Below, piece after piece: positions 1 to 4,857 of a stretch of DNA of 5,623 nt. Below the pieces are notes generated by a model. The model saw only the letters and a list, made by a program, of their open reading frames with translations. It had not been told where the DNA came from and did no database searches. The stretch is from contig JAQUSM010000081.1 in NCBI GenBank assembly GCA_028715095.1, forward strand, positions 1 to 5,623. The letters are read 5' to 3'. Source of the stretch: Candidatus Omnitrophota bacterium (GTDB lineage: Bacteria; Omnitrophota; Gorgyraeia; Gygaellales; Profunditerraquicolaceae). The first letter of the stretch is position 1. Each line of letters begins with the position of its first letter. The position numbers were made by a program, and so were the translations under genes.

Positions 1-2
1 GT

Positions 3-299
3 TATATGTCTGCGCATTCCAAACAAGTGGAAGATAATTTGACGGCAATAATTTCACGTACCATTGAAACCAATGGTTCAGCAAAAATGAGCGGGGATAC
101 TTACAGGATTTACGCATTCGCGAAAGAAAAGAAATGGGATTATAATTTAGCGTATATTCCGGAAGATTTTATGCCTAATCAAAAAGAAATGTTTGACAAG
201 CAGGAAATGCGAAGGCTTTTTAAGCGCGGGTATGATGACGCAGTATTTGGGTATAAGTGGCACAAGGCTCCACCCGGCCTTATGGCGGATAGCAAATAA
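3..299 (+). CDS. C-terminal part of an unidentified protein, possibly a patatin-like phospholipase (open at left edge)
   Basis: The frame is open to the left edge. The first in-frame ATG is at 6, but only five bases precede it, so no ribosome site can be judged and the gene probably starts outside the window. From that ATG there are 97 residues with no signal peptide or membrane segment. The last 45 residues hold the only recognisable pattern: IPEDF, then EMFD, a Met-Arg-x-Leu-Phe helix, GYDDA and a tail with WHKAPPGL. This spacing resembles the C-terminal end of patatin-like phospholipases as I remember them (a MR..(W/L)..GY.DA helix near the terminus). The patatin Ser-Asp dyad and oxyanion glycines would lie upstream and cannot be checked. 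A lipase here would fit the lipid-related genes downstream. An unrelated small protein starting at 6 is the alternative. Confidence 0.5.
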   Translation, partial: YMSAHSKQVEDNLTAIISRTIETNGSAKMSGDTYRIYAFAKEKKWDYNLAYIPEDFMPNQKEMFDKQEMRRLFKRGYDDAVFGYKWHKAPPGLMADSK

Positions 300-304
300 G
301 GAGG
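298..304 (+). promoter_or_regulatory. Strong Shine-Dalgarno for the DUF3185 gene
   Basis: AAGGAGG lies four bases before the ATG at 309 and overlaps the TAA stop (297-299) of the preceding frame. A ribosome terminating upstream would sit on this site, so the two genes are probably translationally coupled. It is the best SD in the window and fixes the DUF3185 start. Confidence 0.85.
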
Positions 305-308
305 CTAT

Positions 309-503
309 ATGAATAAAGCTATGTCAGCAGCACTTTTTGTTATAGGAGTTATCCTAGTTGTTTTTGGGCTTAATGCTTATCACTCGGCCAGCTCTAATCT
401 TTCGCGTTTTTTCACGGGTGCGCCTACAGATAAAGCTCTCTGGCTTTTGATTGGTGGAGGGATTGCTGCCGCGATTGGTTTTTCAGGTTTAGTTCGAAAA
501 TAG
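309..503 (+). CDS. DUF3185 family small membrane protein
   Basis: This 64-residue protein has two hydrophobic segments, about residues 6-24 and 44-61. They are joined by a polar loop that contains the family's typical SRFFTGAPTDKALWLL stretch. The length, the N-terminal GVILVVFGLNAY-type helix and the loop together match the DUF3185 family, a set of roughly 60-70 residue inner-membrane proteins with no established function. The start is fixed by a perfect SD four bases upstream. It follows the previous stop by nine bases and precedes the GtrA fusion gene by 31 bases, so it is probably in the same transcript. Members I recall are often single genes without conserved neighbours, so its presence here says little about pathway. 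The family assignment is firm; the role is unknown. Confidence 0.88.
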   Translation: MNKAMSAALFVIGVILVVFGLNAYHSASSNLSRFFTGAPTDKALWLLIGGGIAAAIGFSGLVRK

Positions 504-534
504 GAAATAAAAGTAAAAATTTTTTAAAACTAAT
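504..534 (+). other. AT-rich gap before the GtrA fusion gene, no clear SD
   Basis: These 31 bases hold runs of A and T (AAAAATTTTTTAAAA, 515-529) and no purine-rich SD at a usable distance from the ATG at 535. The only AGGA-like stretch (502-505) overlaps the upstream stop and is about 30 bases away. I see no -35/-10 pair I would defend. Initiation is probably weak, or depends on an unstructured AU-rich leader. Confidence 0.4.
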
Positions 535-3333
535 ATGAAAATAAGAAAAGAGATTCTTCGTTTTTTAATCTCGGGGACTATTATCAATGCAACCGATTTC
601 AGTATCTATTATTTTTTGTTTCATTTCCTTCCTTTTAGCGCAGCTAAAGGAATTTCTTTTATCTGCGCCGGTATTATCGGTTATTTGCTTATTAAATTCT
701 GGACGTTTAAACATAACAAGCCATCGTCGTATGCTGAAGTTTCCCGATATGCGTTAATCAATTCTTTGGCCTTAGGTATTAACGTTTTAACAAATCAAAC
801 TATTCTTAATGCCTTGCATGGGGCTGTTTGGGTAGCTTTAATCATCGCTACGGCAGTAACAGGTTTGTTTACCTATGCTTGCTTTAAATGGTGGGTTTTT
901 AGAATCCCATTGAAAAATAATTTAGTTAATGTTATGCGGGGTAAATGGTTTCCGCTGAGATTTGTAGTAAGGATTGTAGCCCGCCGCCAGGGATTTTTAG
1001 ATCCGATTAAGCTAATTTGCCAGATGCAGAATTTTGCGCAACCATCTGAGGTAACGGCTCCGATGGAACTGTTACGTTCAGGCGTTGTTTTACATGCCCG
1101 GGGCTTGATTAATAGCGTAGCCATCCAGCATAACCTTGATTGGATCTGGCCTTATTGGGTAGAATGTCAATATAATCCTCGAAATGAGGCGTTCATACCA
1201 CGGTCTTTTTCGCTGACTCAAATCAATCTTACTCATAGAAACTGGACAGCTTTAGGCGTTCCTGATGGCACTGAATTTCCTCTTGTGGATCCTCGTGGAC
1301 TGGTTACTCCTTACTACGATAGCTGGTCTATTGATTTTTGGGTTATCCCGGAAGAAGGGGAGCCGTTAATTCCGTCGCGCCTGCCTGCTGGACAGGCAGC
1401 CAGCCCAAATGTGTCACAAAAAATGATTATGGATGATAATCTTTGCGTGATCACAGAATCAAGTCTTGGACAATTGAAACTCCAATTAAAGGCACAAGTT
1501 ATAGGTTGCGCTAAAGCGCCTATTTGTCAGGTTAAAATCACAGGATCTGCTGGAGTTAGGGCGCGATTAGTAGTTTCTCTTAGACCTTACAATCCTGAAG
1601 GCGTGAGTTTTATAAATAATATTACTCTGGCTGAAGATTCATTGAGCTGGCAAGTAAATCAAAAGGATTTTGTTTATTTCGATAAGCCTGCGGACCGGTA
1701 TGTATTTTCAGATTATCAACGAGGTGATGTTTATAGCCGGCTGTCGCTTGAGGAAAATGAAAAAGGAATTTCTTGCAAAGTGGGGATGGCTAGCGCAGCT
1801 GCCGTTTTTATATTGGAAGCAGCTAAATCACAGGAAATTACCATTTTGGTGCCTTTAGCGAGAAATGAAGCCCACCGATACTTTCCATCGTGCGGGCGGA
1901 ATCCCGTCTCGTCTATCCACGGCATCAAGGATGCGGTTCCTGGATACCGGGACAAAATTGAAGAAAAAGCATTTTTGGGTTATCAGGAAACGGCTAAAAC
2001 TGCCTGGAAGGAAAGCCTTATAGGCGCGGCTGGATTACAAATTCCCGATAAACATTTCCAGTTTCTTTATGAAACCGCTATCTACACTATGGTTTTGCAT
2101 TCCCCTAAGGAAGTTTATCCTGGGCCATATATTTACCGGAGGTTTTGGTTTCGTGATGCTGCCTTTATATTGCATGCTTTATTAGCTGTCGGGTTAAAGG
2201 ATCGCGTTCGGCGGGCCTTGGATTGTTTCCGTTTGCGTCAAACAGCCCAGGGATATTTTCTTTCTCAGGAAGGGGAATGGGATTCTAACGGTGAAGCCTT
2301 ATGGATTATACAGCGGTATTGCGAAATGACGGGAAGCCTCCCTCCGGGAGAATGGCAAAATTCAATCAATAAAGCAGGCAGGTGGATTTCTAATAAACGC
2401 TTGTCCGGTAATTTGCAATCTCCTCATGCGGGCTTATTGCCCTCTGGATTTAGTGCCGAGCATCTGGGCCCGAATGATTTTTATTATTGGGATGATTTTT
2501 GGGCTGTTGCGGGGTTAAAAGCAGCGGCATTTTTGTGCGCTGCTTTTAATGATAAAGTTCAGGCCCATTTATTTGAAGATCAATCACAAGAACTATTGGG
2601 AAGTATCAACCAAAGCTTAAGGAAAGTAGAGTTCCGTTTAAAAAGACTGGCGATGCCGGCTTCTCCATATCGGCGCCTGGATTCCGGGGCGGTTGGTTCC
2701 TTAGCTGCCGGGTATCCGCTTCGGATCTTTCAGCAAGACGATCCGAGAACTTTAGATACCGCTAATTTCTTAATGAAGAATTGTTTAGTGCATGGCGGAT
2801 TTTTTCATGATATGACCCATTCAGGGATTAATCCTTATCTTACATTGCATTTAGCTCAAGTTTTTCTGCGCGCAGGGGATTCCAGGTATTTTGGTTTGAT
2901 GACTGCGGTGGCCAAATTGGCAACACCTACAGGGCAATGGCCGGAGTCTGTGCACCCGCGTACGGGTGGTGGCTGTATGGGTGATGGACAACATGTCTGG
3001 GCAGCAGCGGAATGGGTAATGATTGTAAGAAATTGTTTTGTGCGCGAAGAAGACAACAGATTAATTTTATGTTCAGGAATCCCGCAAATCTGGCTGGAAA
3101 GTAAACAAACGATTTCGTTTGGTCCTGCGCCAACAAGCTTTGGGGATATTCAAATCTCTATAAAACCTCAAGGGCCAAATATTCTTGTTGAATGGCATGG
3201 GACTTGGTTTACGAAAGAGCCGCCGATTGATATCCAATTACCTGGTTTTATAAACGTAAGAGTTCCGCCTGCAACTAATTCTTTTGAATTGAAAACCTGC
3301 CTGCCGGCAGGTATGAGGCAAATAAATGAGTAA
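535..3333 (+). CDS. Fusion of a GtrA-like membrane domain with a GH15-like six-hairpin glycosidase
   Basis: 932 residues. Residues 1-123 form a complete GtrA-type domain: Arg-Phe-Leu near the N-terminus, four membrane helices (about 9-30, 33-55, 72-92, 96-118), KFWTF after helix 2 and KWWVF after helix 4, the two family signatures. GtrA proteins are linked to moving or handling polyprenyl-phosphate sugars. A basic linker (124-160) leads to a beta-rich region (about 180-445) with LDWIWPYWVE, INLTHRNWTALG and VDPRGLVTP. An alpha-helical region (about 500-840) follows, with WFRDAAFILHALLAVG (538-553), EWDSNGEALW (581-590), YYWDDFWAVAGL (650-661) and GQWPESVHP (800-808). This is the layout of GH15-like (alpha/alpha)6 enzymes. 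Acidic residues D583, E587 and E804 are candidate catalytic residues by position only. Substrate, and hydrolase versus phosphorylase, are undetermined. Positive charges flank the helices so that both ends face the cytoplasm. The start at 535 gives the normal GtrA N-terminus. Two short palindromic repeats lie inside the gene. Confidence 0.85.
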   Translation: MKIRKEILRFLISGTIINATDFSIYYFLFHFLPFSAAKGISFICAGIIGYLLIKFWTFKHNKPSSYAEVSRYALINSLALGINVLTNQTILNALHGAVWVALIIATAVTGLFTYACFKWWVFRIPLKNNLVNVMRGKWFPLRFVVRIVARRQGFLDPIKLICQMQNFAQPSEVTAPMELLRSGVVLHARGLINSVAIQHNLDWIWPYWVECQYNPRNEAFIPRSFSLTQINLTHRNWTALGVPDGTEFPLVDPRGLVTPYYDSWSIDFWVIPEEGEPLIPSRLPAGQAASPNVSQKMIMDDNLCVITESSLGQLKLQLKAQVIGCAKAPICQVKITGSAGVRARLVVSLRPYNPEGVSFINNITLAEDSLSWQVNQKDFVYFDKPADRYVFSDYQRGDVYSRLSLEENEKGISCKVGMASAAAVFILEAAKSQEITILVPLARNEAHRYFPSCGRNPVSSIHGIKDAVPGYRDKIEEKAFLGYQETAKTAWKESLIGAAGLQIPDKHFQFLYETAIYTMVLHSPKEVYPGPYIYRRFWFRDAAFILHALLAVGLKDRVRRALDCFRLRQTAQGYFLSQEGEWDSNGEALWIIQRYCEMTGSLPPGEWQNSINKAGRWISNKRLSGNLQSPHAGLLPSGFSAEHLGPNDFYYWDDFWAVAGLKAAAFLCAAFNDKVQAHLFEDQSQELLGSINQSLRKVEFRLKRLAMPASPYRRLDSGAVGSLAAGYPLRIFQQDDPRTLDTANFLMKNCLVHGGFFHDMTHSGINPYLTLHLAQVFLRAGDSRYFGLMTAVAKLATPTGQWPESVHPRTGGGCMGDGQHVWAAAEWVMIVRNCFVREEDNRLILCSGIPQIWLESKQTISFGPAPTSFGDIQISIKPQGPNILVEWHGTWFTKEPPIDIQLPGFINVRVPPATNSFELKTCLPAGMRQINE
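1381..1399 (+). repeat. Short GC-rich palindrome inside the glycosidase coding sequence (copy 1)
   Basis: CTGCCTG, a five-base loop CTGGA, then CAGGCAG: a perfect 7-bp inverted repeat. It encodes residues 283-289 (LPAGQAA), immediately after an IPSR turn of the beta-rich domain, and keeps the frame. The first eight bases and following GG match copy 2 near the end of the same gene. It looks like a small palindromic element tolerated in a surface loop. Confidence 0.6.
3295..3312 (+). repeat. Short GC-rich palindrome at the 3' end of the glycosidase gene (copy 2)
   Basis: The core CCTGCCGGCAGG (3300-3311) is a perfect 12-base palindrome. An alternative pairing is ACCTGC (3295-3300) with GCAGGT (3307-3312). 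It encodes LPAG (923-926), the same peptide as copy 1, seven codons before the stop. It lies immediately before the SD of the next gene, whose first recognisable domain begins in mid-fold. Confidence 0.6.
3315..3318 (+). promoter_or_regulatory. Shine-Dalgarno for the acyl carrier/acyltransferase gene
   Basis: GAGG sits seven bases before the ATG at 3326, inside the last codons of the glycosidase gene and three bases after the palindrome. Together with the 8-base overlap of the two genes it supports the 3326 start and translational coupling. It is the reason I do not regard the short N-terminus of the next protein as a wrong start call. Confidence 0.65.
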
Positions 3334-4786
3334 AACCCTTATAGATAGATTTGAAGATTTTATCATATTGAATTCCGGGAGTAAAATTTATCCGGAAGAG
3401 ATTGAGGAGTTTTATACAAAGGTTGCTCCGATTAAAGAGATGTGTGTTTTTACAGTCATTGAAATGAATGGTGCGAAGAAATCGAAAGTTCTTTGGGCAG
3501 TCATCCAGCCGGATCTTGACGAGTTTAGGAAATTTGCCGTAGTGAATTTGCATTTAGCGATTAAGGAAAGATTTGACCAGATCGCTCCATCGCTTCCTGT
3601 ACATAAAAGGCTTAAAGGCTTTACGATTACACTTACGGAGCTTCCGCACATAGTGTTTGGTAAGCTAGATAGATATGCGATTAAAGAAGTATATGAACCT
3701 AGAATAAGGGCAGGTATAGAAGGCGCTCTTCCTGTTTTAGGTGAGCTAACAGCATCAGATCAGAGGTTGATAGAATCCGCAACCGGTATAAAAATTTTGA
3801 AATGTTTAAAGGAAATATCAGGTGTTAAAAAGCCGATAATACTTGAGGATTCTTTAGAATTGGATTTGGCAATAGATTCGTTAGGTAGGATAGAATTGGC
3901 TTCGAGCTTGCAATTAGCTTTTAGAGTCGAAATAAAGGATGAGGCAATCTCGCGGGCTTTTAGCGTAAAGGATTTAATTCTGGGAATAACGGATGCCTTG
4001 AGAGAGGCTAAGAGCATAAGCCCGGAGGAGGATCAGGGAGCGCCTCTAGTGCCTGGTTACTGGAAGAAACATTTACAGGTTTTGCCAAAAGACGAACATC
4101 TGGGGGCGTTGGAATTCAGCAACGGTTTTTTTGCCTGGTCGCTTCGATTTGTTATCATAGCCATAAATTATTTGATTTTTAAATTATTCTTCCGTGTTAA
4201 GGCCGAAGGAGCGGAAAATGTGCCTAAAGAAGGAGCTTATATCCTATATCCCAATCATACGAGCGATCTTGATGGGCCAGCCATTGCCGCTTGTTTACCG
4301 CGCAGGCCGCATTTTCAGCTTTTTTACTTTGTCTTTATACCGTTTTTTTTCAGGCCTTTTATAAAGTCTCCATTTTTACGGAATCTAGTAAAGATGATCA
4401 GGCTTATTCCATTTGATTATTCAACGCATTTCTTAGAGTCACTGCGCAGCGCTTATTTAGTATTGCAAATGCGCAAAGGTTTATGTTTTTTCCCGGAAGG
4501 ATTGCGCAGTGTTACTGGCAAGGTTGGGAATTTTAAGAAAGGGTTTGGTGTCATAGCTAAGGAGTCGAAAGCAAAACTTGTGCCTGTGGCTATAGAAGGA
4601 GCTTATGAAGCATGGGCCAGTACGGCAAAGTATCCTAAATGCTATCCGATTAGAGTCAGATTCGGTAAGCCTCTTCTTCCCGAAGATTTAGAAAGGGAAG
4701 GATTAGCCATGGGTGCGAAAGATAGTTACGCAGCAATATGTGTGGCGGCAAGAAAAGCGCTTATAGAATTAAAGGCGCAATCTTAA
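3326..4786 (+). CDS. ANL ligase C-terminal subdomain - acyl carrier domain - PlsC acyltransferase
   Basis: 486 residues in three parts. Residues 8-125 are the C-terminal subdomain of an adenylate-forming (ANL) acyl ligase. FEDFIILNSGSKIYPEEIE (9-27) is the hinge and A8-like start, and P107, G112, K113, R116 form the A10 motif with its catalytic lysine. The roughly 400-residue N-terminal domain that binds ATP and acyl substrate is absent. Residues about 150-226 are an acyl carrier domain with IDSLGRIEL (183-191); S185 is the expected phosphopantetheine site. After a hydrophobic stretch (about 268-290) comes a PlsC-type acyltransferase: NHTSDLD with H311 and D316 (HX4D), FPEGLRS (389-395, L where T is usual) and VPVAIEG (419-425). 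The likely role is handing a carrier-bound acyl chain to a lysophospholipid or similar acceptor at the membrane. Activation probably requires a partner in trans. The gene overlaps the upstream stop by 8 bases. All ten Arg codons through residue 200 are AGA or AGG, against 8 of 16 afterwards. Confidence 0.85.
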   Translation: MSKTLIDRFEDFIILNSGSKIYPEEIEEFYTKVAPIKEMCVFTVIEMNGAKKSKVLWAVIQPDLDEFRKFAVVNLHLAIKERFDQIAPSLPVHKRLKGFTITLTELPHIVFGKLDRYAIKEVYEPRIRAGIEGALPVLGELTASDQRLIESATGIKILKCLKEISGVKKPIILEDSLELDLAIDSLGRIELASSLQLAFRVEIKDEAISRAFSVKDLILGITDALREAKSISPEEDQGAPLVPGYWKKHLQVLPKDEHLGALEFSNGFFAWSLRFVIIAINYLIFKLFFRVKAEGAENVPKEGAYILYPNHTSDLDGPAIAACLPRRPHFQLFYFVFIPFFFRPFIKSPFLRNLVKMIRLIPFDYSTHFLESLRSAYLVLQMRKGLCFFPEGLRSVTGKVGNFKKGFGVIAKESKAKLVPVAIEGAYEAWASTAKYPKCYPIRVRFGKPLLPEDLEREGLAMGAKDSYAAICVAARKALIELKAQS

Positions 4787-4857
4787 TGTATGTTACCATA
4801 AGGCACCCGGCCGTATCTGATCGGCCGGTGCTCCGTTGGTACGGAGATAAAAAATGA
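4786..4857 (+). CDS. Possible 23-codon leader peptide bridging the acyltransferase and glycosyltransferase genes
   Basis: An ATG at 4786 overlaps the acyltransferase stop as TAATG. The frame stays open for 23 codons and ends in TGA at 4855-4857, overlapping the next ATG as ATGA. A weak SD-like AAAGG (4771-4775) lies ten bases upstream. The peptide begins MYVTIRHPAV, ends RWYGDKK, is basic and is unlike anything I know. The frame runs through both spacer hairpins, so a translating ribosome would open the masked SD of the glycosyltransferase. An open frame this short is common by chance; the two-sided coupling is what makes it worth listing. Confidence 0.25.
   Translation: MYVTIRHPAVSDRPVLRWYGDKK
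4803..4831 (+). promoter_or_regulatory. GC-rich hairpin 1 in the spacer upstream of the glycosyltransferase gene
   Basis: GCACCCGGCCG (4803-4813) pairs with CGGCCGGTGC (4822-4831) as ten base pairs with one bulged C, closing an eight-base loop TATCTGAT. No T-run follows, so it is not a conventional intrinsic terminator. It could slow or stabilise the message between the two coding regions, or bind a protein. It shares C4831 with hairpin 2, so the two stems abut or compete by one pair. Confidence 0.6.
4831..4846 (+). promoter_or_regulatory. Hairpin 2 masking the Shine-Dalgarno of the glycosyltransferase gene
   Basis: CTCCGT (4831-4836) pairs perfectly with ACGGAG (4841-4846) around a four-base loop TGGT. 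GGAG at 4843-4846 is the only plausible SD for the ATG at 4854, seven bases away, and all four bases are paired with CTCC. Folded, the stem would hide the ribosome site. Six pairs is modest stability, so this could be opened by temperature, by a protein, or by ribosomes crossing the overlapping small frame. Confidence 0.55.

Noticed and set aside
504..534. Promoter for the GtrA fusion gene in the AT-rich gap
   Set aside because: TAATAT at 531-536 looks like a -10 box but overlaps the start codon, and no -35 partner is convincing at the right spacing.
934..936. Internal ATG (M134) as a separate start for the glycosidase part
   Set aside because: No SD precedes it, and the GtrA frame runs through without a stop, so a single fusion protein is the simpler reading. 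A minor internal start cannot be excluded.
873..1124. Minus-strand open frame of 83 codons opposite the GtrA-linker region
   Set aside because: It lies wholly opposite a strongly supported coding region, has no SD and its product has no recognisable domain. The other minus-strand frames opposite the glycosidase and acyltransferase genes were rejected on the same grounds.
1501..1523. Imperfect hairpin with GCGC-TAAA-GCGC core inside the glycosidase gene
   Set aside because: It has only four to eight pairs interrupted by a bulge, and shares no sequence with the two LPAG palindromes. It is likely a chance result of coding sequence.
1670..1858. Plus-strand open frame of 62 codons in another frame of the glycosidase gene
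   Set aside because: It is nested inside a continuous domain, has no SD, and shows no break in the main frame that would suggest a frameshift.
4803..4853. Intrinsic terminator between the acyltransferase and glycosyltransferase genes
   Set aside because: Neither hairpin is followed by a T-run on the plus strand. The A-rich stretch at 4849-4854 gives T's only upstream of the stem when read on the minus strand.
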